A DNA stretch of 64,000 nucleotides. It comes from Streptomyces sp. CBMA152. Lineage in GTDB: Bacteria > Actinomycetota > Actinomycetes > Streptomycetales > Streptomycetaceae. The notes beneath the pieces are model-generated. The model searched no databases. It saw only the letters and a program-made list of their open reading frames with translations, and was not told the DNA's origin. This document shows, piece by piece, positions 33,103 to 41,077 of the stretch (positions are counted from its first letter, which is position 1; every line of letters begins with the position of its first letter). The position numbers were made by a program, and so were the translations under genes. The stretch spans positions 558,001 to 622,000 of the forward strand of contig NZ_MECJ01000033.1 of assembly GCF_014596475.1 (NCBI RefSeq). Reading direction: 5' to 3'.

Positions 33103-34392
33103 CTAGCGCGCCTCGACAGGCACGAAGTCGCGAAGGACCTCACCCGTGTAGATCTGGCGCGGGCGACCGATGCGGGAACCCGGCTCCTTGATCATCTCGT
33201 GCCACTGGGCGATCCAGCCCGGCAGACGGCCCAGCGCGAACAGGACCGTGAACATCTCGGTCGGGAAGCCCATGGCGCGGTAGATGAGACCCGTGTAGAA
33301 GTCCACGTTCGGGTACAGGTTGCGCGAGACGAAGTAGTCGTCGGAGAGCGCGTGCTCTTCCAGCTTCAGCGCGATGTCCAGCAGCTCGTCGGACTTGCCG
33401 AGGGCCGAGAGGACGTCGTGCGCGGCGGCCTTGATGATCTTGGCGCGCGGGTCGAAGCTCTTGTAGACCCGGTGGCCGAAGCCCATCAGACGGACGCCGT
33501 CCTCCTTGTTCTTCACCTTGCGGATGAAGGAGTCGACGTCGCCGCCGTTGGCCTGGATGCCTTCCAGCATCTCCAGGACCGACTGGTTGGCGCCACCGTG
33601 CAGCGGGCCCCACAGGGCGCTGATGCCGGCGGAGATCGAGGCGAACATGTTCGCCTGCGAGGAGCCGACCAGACGCACGGTGGAGGTCGAACAGTTCTGC
33701 TCGTGGTCCGCGTGCAGGATGAGCAGCTTGTCCAGCGCCGCGACGACGACCGGGTCCAGCTCGTACTCCTGCGCCGGGACCGAGAACGTCATCCGCAGGA
33801 AGTTCTCGACGTAGCCGAGGTCGTTGCGCGGGTAGACGAACGGGTGGCCGATCGACTTCTTGTAGGCGTACGCCGCGATCGTCGGAAGCTTGGCGAGCAG
33901 CCGGATCGTCGAGAGGTGACGCTGCTTCTCGTCGAACGGGTTGTGGCTGTCCTGGTAGAACGTGGACAGCGCGGAGACGACCGAGGACAGCATGGCCATC
34001 GGGTGGGCGTCCCGCGGGAAGCCGTCGAAGAAGCGCTTGACGTCCTCGTGCAGCAGCGTGTGCTGGGTGATCTCGCTCTTGAACGTCGACTGCTGGTCGA
34101 CGGTCGGCAGCTCACCGTTGATGAGCAGGTACGCGACCTCCAGGAAGGTCGAGCGCTCCGCGAGCTGCTCGATCGGGTAGCCGCGGTACCGCAGGATGCC
34201 CTGCTCGCCGTCGAGGTAGGTGATGGCGGATTTATAGGCAGCGGTGTTGCCGTACCCGCTGTCCAGAGTCACGAGGCCGGTCTGGGCCCGGAGCTTCCCG
34301 ATGTCGAAGCCCTTGTCGCCGACGGTGCTGTCGATCACCGGGTAGGTGTACTCGCCATCGCCGAACCGCAGTACTACAGAGTTGTCGCTCAC
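33103..34392 (-). CDS. citA: Citrate synthase (hexameric type II-like)
   Basis: A 429-residue citrate synthase, the first TCA-cycle step joining acetyl-CoA and oxaloacetate. Catalytic residues are in place: His in HADHEQNCST (about 250-259), His in GPLHGGAN (about 286-293), Asp in YPNVDFYTGLIYRAMG (about 380), with FGHRVYKSFDPRA for substrate Arg contacts. The N-terminal extension (LRFGDGEYTYPVID) is typical of the GltA class. I chose GTG 34392 (VSDNSVVLRFGD) because GAGG lies 9-12 nt upstream and the known Streptomyces protein begins SDNSVVLR; the longer frame to 34449 adds an Arg-rich stretch. Transcribed alone, with its own candidate promoter, and ended by a strong hairpin. Confidence 0.95.
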   Translation of the reverse strand: MSDNSVVLRFGDGEYTYPVIDSTVGDKGFDIGKLRAQTGLVTLDSGYGNTAAYKSAITYLDGEQGILRYRGYPIEQLAERSTFLEVAYLLINGELPTVDQQSTFKSEITQHTLLHEDVKRFFDGFPRDAHPMAMLSSVVSALSTFYQDSHNPFDEKQRHLSTIRLLAKLPTIAAYAYKKSIGHPFVYPRNDLGYVENFLRMTFSVPAQEYELDPVVVAALDKLLILHADHEQNCSTSTVRLVGSSQANMFASISAGISALWGPLHGGANQSVLEMLEGIQANGGDVDSFIRKVKNKEDGVRLMGFGHRVYKSFDPRAKIIKAAAHDVLSALGKSDELLDIALKLEEHALSDDYFVSRNLYPNVDFYTGLIYRAMGFPTEMFTVLFALGRLPGWIAQWHEMIKEPGSRIGRPRQIYTGEVLRDFVPVEAR

Positions 34393-34491
34393 GTCATCCC
34401 TCACCGACGTAGTGCCTCTTCTTCGAGGTGCCCTGACTGTCTCTACCATCCCCCATTTGGCTCAGCAGAGTGCACTCGGGGTCGCCCATTG

Positions 34492-34520
34492 GGCTTATTA
34501 GCGGCACTCAGTGCCGTCAA
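34492..34520 (-). promoter_or_regulatory. Candidate citA promoter with embedded dyad
   Basis: On the minus strand TTGACG (34520-34515) and TAAGCC (34497-34492) are 17 nt apart; a perfect dyad GGCACT-G-AGTGCC (34515-34503) fills the spacer. A protein bound there would block transcription, so this looks like a repressor site, but the regulator is unknown. The hexamers are only partly consensus. Confidence 0.45.
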
Positions 34521-34571
34521 CCTGCTCATCCTGCCCCCTTCGCCCCGGTTCTGGAAGCCCCAGGTGATGTT

Positions 34572-36788
34572 TCACACCAAGACGCCCCCTGACAGCCGAT
34601 GAGCGAGTGCGGTAAAGCGTCTGCCTGCGGAAACCGTACGCACTGCCTGCCCGATCGCCTTGCGGGACCCCACCAGTACGACGAGTTTTCTGGCGCGGGT
34701 GACCGCCGTGTAGAGCAGGTTCCGTTGAAGCATCATCCAGGCGCCGGTGGTGACGGGGATCACCACCGCCGGGTACTCACTGCCCTGCGAGCGGTGGATC
34801 GTCACCGCGTACGCATGGGCCAGCTCGTCCAGTTCGTCGAAGTCGTACGGCACCTCCTCGTCCTCGTCGGTGAGCACCACCAGGCGCTGCTCGTCCAGGT
34901 CGAGGGAGGTGACCACGCCGACGGTGCCGTTGAAGACGCCGTTCTTGCCCTTCTCGTAATTGTTCCGGATCTGGGTGACCTTGTCTCCCACCCGGAACAC
35001 CCGGCCGCCGAACCGCTTCTCCGGCAGATCCGGCCGGGCCGGGGTGATGGCCTGCTGGAGCAGTCCGTTGAGGTTCCCCGCGCCGGCCGGGCCGCGGTGC
35101 ATCGGCGCGAGCACCTGGACGTCGCGCCGGGGGTCGAGGCCGAACTTCGCGGGGATGCGGCGCGCGGCGACGTCGACGGTGAGCCTCCCCGCGTCCTCGG
35201 TCTCCTCCTCCACGAAGTGGAAGAAGTCGCTGAGGCCCTGGGTGAGCGGCGGGACACCGGAGTTGATGCGGTGGGCGTTGGTGACCACACCGGACTGCTG
35301 GGCCTGCCGGAAGATCCGGGTCAGGCGGACCCTGGGCACGGGACCGCCCTCGGCGAGCAGATCCCGCAGCACCTCGCCCGCGCCGACCGAGGGCAACTGG
35401 TCCACGTCCCCCACCATCAGCAGATGCGCGCCCGGCGCCACCGCCTTCACCAACTTGTTGGCGAGCAGCAGATCGAGCATCGACGCCTCGTCGACGACGA
35501 CCAGATCGGCGTCCAGCGGCCGGTCCTTGTCGTACGCCGCGTCGCCGCCGGGTTTCAGTTCGAGCAGGCGGTGGACCGTGGAGGCGTCGGCGCCGGTGAG
35601 TTCGGCGAGGCGTTTGGCGGCGCGGCCGGTGGGGGCGGCGAGCACCACCTTGGCCTTCTTGGCCCGGGCCAGCTCCACGACCGAGCGCACGGTGAACGAC
35701 TTGCCGCAGCCCGGGCCGCCGGTGAGCACGGCGACCTTGCTGGTCAGCGCCAGCCGGACGGCCTGCTGCTGCTCGGGGGCGAGCTCGGCGCCGGTGCGCG
35801 TGGCGAGCCAGGACAGTGCCTTGTCCCAGTCCACGTCCTGGAACCCCGGCATCCGGTCCTCGCCGGTGCGCAGCAGCCGCAGCACCTGGGCGGCGAGGGA
35901 GAGCTCGGCGCGGTGGAAGGGGACCAGGTAGACGGCGTTGACCCGCTCGGCCCCGTCCCGCGGCCCCGGGACCGCCTCCCGCACGACGCCCTCCTCGGCG
36001 ACGAGCTCGCCCAGGCAGTCGATCACCAGCCCCGTGTCGACCTGGAGGAGCTTCACCGAGTCGGCGATCAGCTGCTCCTCGGGCAGGAAGCAGTGGCCCT
36101 GGTCGGTGGACTGGGACAGCGCGTACTGCAGCCCCGCCTTCACCCGCTCCGGGCTGTCGTGCGGGATGCCGACGGCCTGGGCGATGCGGTCGGCGGTGAG
36201 GAAGCCGATGCCCCAGACGTCGGCCGCCAGCCGGTAGGGCTGGTTCTTCACGACCGAGATCGAGGCGTCCTCGTACTTCTTGTAGATGCGCACGGCGATG
36301 GAGGTGGAGACGCCGACGCCCTGGAGGAAGACCATCACTTCCTTGATGGCCTTCTGCTCCTCCCAGGCGGCGCCGATCAGCTTGGTGCGCTTGGGCCCCA
36401 GGCCCGGCACCTCGACCAGCCGCTTGGGCTCCTGCTCGATGATGTCCAGCGTGTCCGTACCGAAGTGCTCCACGATGCGGTCGGCGATGCGGGGGCCGAT
36501 GCCCTTGATCAGGCCCGAGCCGAGGTAGCGGCGGATGCCCTGGATGGTGGCGGGCAGGACCGTCGTGTAGTTCTCCACGGTGAACTGCTTGCCGTACTGC
36601 GGATGCGAGCCCCAGCGGCCCTCCATCCGCAGCGACTCGCCCGGCTGCGCGCCGAGCAGCGAGCCGACCACCGTGAGGAGATCGCCCGCGCCCCGCCCGG
36701 TGTCGACCCGGGCGACCGTGTAGCCGTTCTCCTCATTGGCATAGGTGATCCGCTCAAGGACCCCTTCGAGCACCGCGAGATTGGACAT
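34572..36788 (-). CDS. recD2: ATP-dependent 5'-3' DNA helicase RecD2
   Basis: A 738-residue SF1B helicase of the RecD2 type, which acts without RecBC. An N-terminal OB-like and helix-hairpin-helix part contains GSGLIKGIGPRIADRIVEHFG and VPGLGPKRTKLIGAAW (about 92-140). The helicase core follows: Walker A GGPGCGKS (about 358), APTGRAAKRL, Walker B VVVDEASMLD (about 430), GDVDQLPSVGAGEVLRDL, RIFRQ, and the C-terminal VTIHRSQGSEYPAVVIP and LLYTAVTRARKLVVLVG. The core contains a beta-hairpin pin region typical of RecD2. Known roles are in mismatch and oxidative-damage repair. Start ATG 36788. Monocistronic on the minus strand, 180 nt upstream of citA. Confidence 0.95.
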   Translation of the reverse strand: MSNLAVLEGVLERITYANEENGYTVARVDTGRGAGDLLTVVGSLLGAQPGESLRMEGRWGSHPQYGKQFTVENYTTVLPATIQGIRRYLGSGLIKGIGPRIADRIVEHFGTDTLDIIEQEPKRLVEVPGLGPKRTKLIGAAWEEQKAIKEVMVFLQGVGVSTSIAVRIYKKYEDASISVVKNQPYRLAADVWGIGFLTADRIAQAVGIPHDSPERVKAGLQYALSQSTDQGHCFLPEEQLIADSVKLLQVDTGLVIDCLGELVAEEGVVREAVPGPRDGAERVNAVYLVPFHRAELSLAAQVLRLLRTGEDRMPGFQDVDWDKALSWLATRTGAELAPEQQQAVRLALTSKVAVLTGGPGCGKSFTVRSVVELARAKKAKVVLAAPTGRAAKRLAELTGADASTVHRLLELKPGGDAAYDKDRPLDADLVVVDEASMLDLLLANKLVKAVAPGAHLLMVGDVDQLPSVGAGEVLRDLLAEGGPVPRVRLTRIFRQAQQSGVVTNAHRINSGVPPLTQGLSDFFHFVEEETEDAGRLTVDVAARRIPAKFGLDPRRDVQVLAPMHRGPAGAGNLNGLLQQAITPARPDLPEKRFGGRVFRVGDKVTQIRNNYEKGKNGVFNGTVGVVTSLDLDEQRLVVLTDEDEEVPYDFDELDELAHAYAVTIHRSQGSEYPAVVIPVTTGAWMMLQRNLLYTAVTRARKLVVLVGSRKAIGQAVRTVSAGRRFTALAHRLSGGVLV

Positions 36789-37068
36789 GATCCGACGCTA
36801 CCTGCGGGGTCGGACAGCGTGGGGTGCCTGTGGATAACTCACCGGGTCCCCCGGGAACTCAAGGGGGCCCGGTCCGTATGACCGGGCCCCCCGATTCCCC
36901 TCCCCATCCCTCCCCACTCGGCACTCCCCGATCCCCCCGGATCCCTCCCCTGGAGCGCCGATGACAAGTACGACACCCGTAACGCCTGAAGGGTTGCACG
37001 ACTGCGGAAAGTAATTTTTCCGGAATCCCGACATGCCGATGGAGGGGTGCGGCCGTAGCGTTTCGCCC

Positions 37069-37458
37069 ATGAGTGACGATTCCACCTTCGAGCAGGACGT
37101 ACTGAACGAGCTGGGGGACGACGGGCTGGAGCAGCTCGCCCAGGAACTCGGCACGGACCCCGCCGGGGCGCGGGCGGTCGTGGGCACGGCGACGTCGGAG
37201 CTGGCGGGCGAACTCCCGGGCCTGTCACCGGCCCCCGACGAGCCCCCGCTCCAGGGCGTCGCCACCCTGGGCGGCCTCGGGATGGCGGGCGGCGGCGTCA
37301 TGGCCACGGTCCTGGCCAAGGTCGCGAAGCCGGTCGCGAGGACGGTCTCGAAGAAGACGGGCCTCCCGGAACCCACGGTCACGCGCGCACTGGAACTCCT
37401 GATCCCGGTGGCGCTCACGGTCCTGAGCAAGCGGGCGGCGGCGAAGCGGACGAAGTAG
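37069..37458 (+). CDS. Small DUF937-like protein, function unknown
   Basis: A 129-residue protein. The N-terminal half is acidic with the pattern FEQDVLNELGDDGLEQLAQELGTDPAGARAVVGTATSELAG, a helical segment like DUF937. Then a glycine-rich hydrophobic stretch (GGLGMAGGGVMATVLAKVAKPVA) and a basic C-terminus (LLIPVALTVLSKRAAAKRTK) follow. No enzyme motif is visible. I chose ATG 37069 (MSDDSTFEQ) over 37033 because the extra residues contain Cys/Arg and are not conserved-looking, though the RBS is weak (GGAGGGG is 29 nt upstream, better spaced for a start near 37057). It lies alone between recD2 (divergent) and an SDR gene (convergent). Confidence 0.75.
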   Translation: MSDDSTFEQDVLNELGDDGLEQLAQELGTDPAGARAVVGTATSELAGELPGLSPAPDEPPLQGVATLGGLGMAGGGVMATVLAKVAKPVARTVSKKTGLPEPTVTRALELLIPVALTVLSKRAAAKRTK

Positions 37459-37472
37459 GCGGCGGCGGTTTT

Positions 37473-37530
37473 GTCTGCGGGCCGGTGGGGGCTGCTCGCG
37501 CAGTTCCCCGCGCCCCTTAAGGGGCGCGGC
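37473..37530. repeat. Dispersed Streptomyces intergenic repeat, copy B (inverted)
   Basis: This is the same core as copy A on the opposite strand (CGCGCAGTTCCCCGCGCCCC), beginning with the CTGCGGGCC end and followed by the palindrome GCGCCCCTTAAGGGGCGC. It sits 15 nt after the DUF937 stop in a convergent spacer. Confidence 0.85.
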
Positions 37531-37571
37531 CACAGAGCGGGGTGCAGGGGGCGCAGCACCCGCCCGGGGGT

Positions 37572-37590
37572 CCGGGGGCGTAGCCCCCGG
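37572..37590. terminator. Short GC hairpin in convergent spacer
   Basis: CCGGGGGC and GCCCCCGG pair perfectly around a GTA loop, between the DUF937 gene and the SDR gene. No T-tract. Similar hairpins end many Streptomyces genes. Confidence 0.5.
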
Positions 37591-37661
37591 GAAACCGTCC
37601 CCATCCCCCACCCACCCCCGGAGGGTTTAGGGAAGGGGCGGGGTGGGGGATCACACCGCCT

Positions 37662-38450
37662 TCAAGAAGCCCCCGTCCACCACGAACTCCGCCCCGTCGT
37701 ACTCCCCGACCGCGGCGACACCAGCAGCGCCACCACGTCCGCGATCTCCTCCGGCGTGATGAACCGGCCGGTGGCGGCGTTCAGTTGGGGCGCCAGGGTG
37801 TCGAGGACCGTGGCACGGTCCGCGCCCGCCATCGCCGCGATGGCATCCGCCGCCCCGCCCGACCGCGTCCACCACGCCGTCCGCACCACCCCCGGCGACA
37901 CCGTGTTGACCCGGACGCCCTGCGGCGCGTACTCCTCGGACAGGACCTGAGTGAGGTTGGACAGGGCCGCCTTCGCCGCGCTGTACTCCGCGTTGCCCAC
38001 CGCGGGCTGACGGGCCAGCACCGACGAGATGTTGACGACGGCGCCGCCCCCGACGAGCAGATGCGGCAGGGCCGCGCGGAAGGCGCGTACCGCCGAGAAG
38101 ACGTTGAACGCGAACATCGCCGGCCAGTCCGCGTCGGGCGCGTCCAGGAACGAGGCGCGCGGCAGGGTCACACCCGGCGGCGGCCCACCCGCGTTGTTGA
38201 CCAGGATGTCCAGACCGCCGAACTCCTCGACGGCGCGGGCCACCACGCGCGCGGGGGCGTCGGGATCCATGAAGTCGGCCGAGACGTGGACGAGTTCGGG
38301 GCGGGCCAGCTTCTCCAGCTCCGGGCTGGAATTGCGCGAGGCGGCCACCACGCGCGCGCCCTCGTCGAGCAGCGTCCGGACGACCGCGAGCCCGATGCCC
38401 TTCGAAGCGCCGGTGACCACGGCCGTACGGCCGGAAAGGTGCAGGTCCAT
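37662..38450 (-). CDS. SDR-family oxidoreductase with a frameshifted C-terminus
   Basis: A short-chain dehydrogenase/reductase. Intact: cofactor motif TGASKGIG (residues about 13-20), NNAGG (about 88), the catalytic Ser in NISSVLA and the Tyr/Lys in YSAAKAAL (about 150-157). The reading frame continues to LLVSPRSG and then runs into SSWWTGAS-stop at 37662. In the neighbouring frame the expected SDR ending GEYDGAEFVVDGGFLKAV follows to a stop at 37651. One base is missing near 37710-37718 (a GCG run), so about 18 C-terminal residues are altered. The active site is unaffected but the C-terminus helps form the subunit interface and cofactor pocket. Start ATG 38450 with GGAG 9-12 nt upstream. Substrate unknown. 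Confidence 0.85.
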   Translation of the reverse strand: MDLHLSGRTAVVTGASKGIGLAVVRTLLDEGARVVAASRNSSPELEKLARPELVHVSADFMDPDAPARVVARAVEEFGGLDILVNNAGGPPPGVTLPRASFLDAPDADWPAMFAFNVFSAVRAFRAALPHLLVGGGAVVNISSVLARQPAVGNAEYSAAKAALSNLTQVLSEEYAPQGVRVNTVSPGVVRTAWWTRSGGAADAIAAMAGADRATVLDTLAPQLNAATGRFITPEEIADVVALLVSPRSGSTTGRSSWWTGAS

Positions 38451-38626
38451 GGGGTGTCTCCACAATGCGACGGCGCTCGCCCCGTACGGGCGAGCCGGAG
38501 GCCATGGACACGATCCTGTTCCGGCGCGACGCCCACCGCTGGCGGGAATCCGGCACCGAGTTGCCCACCCGGAACGGCCGGAAACACGTGCTACGCGCGC
38601 CGGTCCCCGCACGCCCGACCCACGCC

Positions 38627-39691
38627 CTACGCGCGCGCCCGTCCCGTCGACCCCCGCACCATCAACTCCCCGTGCACCGTGGCGATCCCGCCCGGCGGCA
38701 CCGGCTCCTTGCCCATCGCCAGGCGCCCCGCCCGCGCCCCGGCCTCGTACAGCGGCAGCCGTACGGTCGTCAGCGCGGGCACCGCGTCCATGCTGAACGG
38801 GAGGTCGTCGAAGCCCGCCACCGAGACGTCGCCGGGGACGGCCAGGCCCCGGTCACGCAGGGCCGCGCAGGCGCCGAGGGCGACCGTGTCGTTGGCGGCG
38901 ACCACCGCCGTCAACTCCTGGTCGCGGCGCAGGAGTTCGAGGGTCGCGTCGTACCCGGACCGGCGGTCGTACGAGCCGTGCACCACGGGCCCGGGCGCCA
39001 CCCCCGCCGTCGCGAGCGCGGCCCGGTGGCCCTCCAGGCGGTGCCGGGTCGTGGTGCGTTCCTCGGGGCCCGCGATGTAGCCGATACGGCGGTGGCCGAG
39101 GGCGAGCAGGTGCTCGGTGAGGCGCTGGCTGCCGCCACGGTTGTCGAAGGTCAGCGTGGCGGCGACGGGCCCGCCCCCCGACCCCGACCCCTCCACAGAC
39201 CACGACACCGGCGGCCGACCGCACAGCACCACCCGCGTCCCCGCCTCCGCGAGCCGCCCCAGCTTCGCCGCGACCGCCGCCGCGTGCTCGGGGTCCTCAA
39301 GGGCCCCACCTGTGAGGATCACCGCAGCCGCGCGCTGGCGCTGGAGCAGCGTGAGATAGGTGAGTTCGCGCTCGGGAGAGCCCCCCGTGTTGCAGACGAC
39401 CGCCAGTTTCTCGCGGGCCCCGCGCTCGCCGCCGATCTCGGACTGGGCCGCGCCCGCCATGATCCCGAAGAACGGGTCGGCGATGTCGTTCACGAGTATG
39501 CCGACCAGGTCGGACGTGGCGGCGGCGAGCGAACTGGCGGGCCCGTTCAGGACGTAGTCGAGCTCGTCGACCGCGCGCAGGACGCGTTCACGGGTCGCCG
39601 CGGCCACCGGATAGTTGCCGTTGAGCACCCGAGAGACGGTCGCCGGGGACACCTGGGCGCGCGCCGCCACATCCGCCAGGGTCGCTGTCAT
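38627..39691 (-). CDS. LacI-family transcriptional regulator
   Basis: A 354-residue regulator. The N-terminal HTH LADVAARAQVSPATVSRVLNG and hinge (LNGPASSLAAATSDLVGILV, about 48-68) are classic LacI. The periplasmic-binding-like effector domain follows, ending with AVVAANDTVALGACAALRDRGLAVPGDVSVAGFDDLPF. Divergent from the Gfo/Idh/MocA-DUF993-isomerase operon, with a LacI-type palindrome 80-97 bp from its own start, so it almost certainly represses that operon and itself; the inducer is presumably the operon's sugar. A Gly/Ser-rich insertion near 167-178 (VEGSGSGGG) lies in the effector domain. Start ATG 39691. Confidence 0.92.
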   Translation of the reverse strand: MTATLADVAARAQVSPATVSRVLNGNYPVAAATRERVLRAVDELDYVLNGPASSLAAATSDLVGILVNDIADPFFGIMAGAAQSEIGGERGAREKLAVVCNTGGSPERELTYLTLLQRQRAAAVILTGGALEDPEHAAAVAAKLGRLAEAGTRVVLCGRPPVSWSVEGSGSGGGPVAATLTFDNRGGSQRLTEHLLALGHRRIGYIAGPEERTTTRHRLEGHRAALATAGVAPGPVVHGSYDRRSGYDATLELLRRDQELTAVVAANDTVALGACAALRDRGLAVPGDVSVAGFDDLPFSMDAVPALTTVRLPLYEAGARAGRLAMGKEPVPPGGIATVHGELMVRGSTGRARA

Positions 39692-39770
39692 CTCTGCCTC
39701 CGCCGAACCTCTCGTGGACCGCCGCGCGCCTCTTGTCCGTGGCGCTCTGCGCAGGCTAGCGTTCCTGTGG

Positions 39771-39788
39771 GTAGAAAGCGCTTACTAC
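39771..39788. promoter_or_regulatory. LacI-type operator
   Basis: GTAGAAAGCGCTTACTAC is an 18-bp dyad with only one mismatched pair, centred on the CG of AAGCGCTT, the hallmark of LacI/GalR operators. It lies in the 174-bp spacer between the divergent LacI gene and the Gfo/Idh/MocA operon. Confidence 0.8.
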
Positions 39789-39865
39789 CTCGTCTGCAAC
39801 AGGCAAAAGCCGTGTCTCCACAGGCCGTTGCGGGCACATTGCCACGAGCCCGGAAGGGACATCAC

Positions 39866-41077
39866 GTGACAGACAGGATCGCGACGGACCGGACCGCGAC
39901 GCACAAGGCCGTGCCCCCCGCCACCCCGCCCCGCAGGACCGTCCGCATCGCCATGAACGGCGTCACCGGCCGTATGGGCTACCGCCAGCACCTCGTACGC
40001 TCGCTGCTCGCCCTGCGCGACGAGGGCGGCCTCGACCTCGGCGACGGCACGGTCCTGTGGCCGGAGCCCGTCCTGGTGGGCCGCCGGGAGTCCGCGCTAC
40101 GGGCCATCGCTGACAAGCACGGCCTCGCCCACTGGTCGACCGACCTGGACGCCGTCCTCACAGACGACAGTGTGGAGATCTACTTCGACGCCCAAGTCAC
40201 CGCCGCCCGCGAGGAGTCGATCCGTAAGGCGATCGCCGCCGGCAAGCACGTCTACACCGAGAAGCCGACCGCGACCGGGCTCCCCGGCGCCCTGGAGCTG
40301 GCCCGGCTCGCCACCGCCGCCGGGATCAGGCACGGCGTCGTCCAGGACAAGCTCTTCCTGCCGGGCCTGCTCAAGCTCAAACGGCTGGTGGACAGCGGCT
40401 TCTTCGGGCGGATCCTGTCCATCCGGGGCGAGTTCGGCTACTGGGTCTTCGAGGGCGACTGGCAGAGCGCGCAGCGCCCGTCGTGGAACTACCGCACCGA
40501 GGACGGCGGCGGCATCGTCGTCGACATGTTCCCGCACTGGGAGTACGTGCTGCACGAGTTGTTCGGACGCGTCACCTCCGTACAGGCGCTGGCCACCACG
40601 CACCTCCCCCAGCGGTGGGACGAGCGGGGCAAGCCGTACGACGCGACCGCCGACGACGCCGCGTACGGCATCTTCCAGCTGGCGGGCGGCGCGATCGCCC
40701 AGATCAACTCCTCCTGGGCCGTCCGCGTCCACCGCGACGAACTCGTCGAGTTCCAGGTCGACGGCACCAAGGGCTCGGCCGTCGCCGGGCTGCGCGAGTG
40801 CCGCTTCCAGCACCGCTGCGCGACCCCCAAGCCGGTGTGGAACCCGGACCTCCCGGCGACGGAGGCGTTCCGCGAGCAGTGGCAGCCGGTCCCGGACAAC
40901 GAGGACTTCGCCAACGGCTTCAAGGCGCAGTGGGAGCTGTTCCTCCGCCATGTCTACCTCAACACCCCTTACCACTGGGACCTGTTGGCGGGCGCGCGCG
41001 GGGTGCAGCTGGCCGAGCTGGGGCTGCGGTCGTCGGCCGAGGGCCGCCGCATCGAGGTGCCGGAGATCGCGCTGTGA
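39866..41077 (+). CDS. Gfo/Idh/MocA-family oxidoreductase, first gene of a sugar operon
   Basis: A 403-residue NAD(P)-dependent sugar oxidoreductase. The Rossmann start is VRIAMNGVTGRMGYRQHLVRS (about 30-50), an unusual glycine pattern (GVTGRMG, as in dihydrodipicolinate reductase) rather than the common GxGxxG. The catalytic Lys is in YTEKPTATG (about 133). FPHWEYVLHELFG holds the downstream His. RBS GGAAGGG is 8-14 nt before GTG 39866. The stop overlaps the next gene (GTGA), so translation is coupled to the DUF993 protein. The substrate is unknown; family members oxidise pyranose sugars at C1, C2 or C3. Downstream TIM barrels suggest the product is processed further. Confidence 0.87.
   Translation: MTDRIATDRTATHKAVPPATPPRRTVRIAMNGVTGRMGYRQHLVRSLLALRDEGGLDLGDGTVLWPEPVLVGRRESALRAIADKHGLAHWSTDLDAVLTDDSVEIYFDAQVTAAREESIRKAIAAGKHVYTEKPTATGLPGALELARLATAAGIRHGVVQDKLFLPGLLKLKRLVDSGFFGRILSIRGEFGYWVFEGDWQSAQRPSWNYRTEDGGGIVVDMFPHWEYVLHELFGRVTSVQALATTHLPQRWDERGKPYDATADDAAYGIFQLAGGAIAQINSSWAVRVHRDELVEFQVDGTKGSAVAGLRECRFQHRCATPKPVWNPDLPATEAFREQWQPVPDNEDFANGFKAQWELFLRHVYLNTPYHWDLLAGARGVQLAELGLRSSAEGRRIEVPEIAL

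Noticed and set aside
37651..37720. Programmed frameshifting in the SDR gene
   Set aside because: No slippery heptamer or stimulatory structure lies at the junction; a single-base loss or sequencing error explains it.
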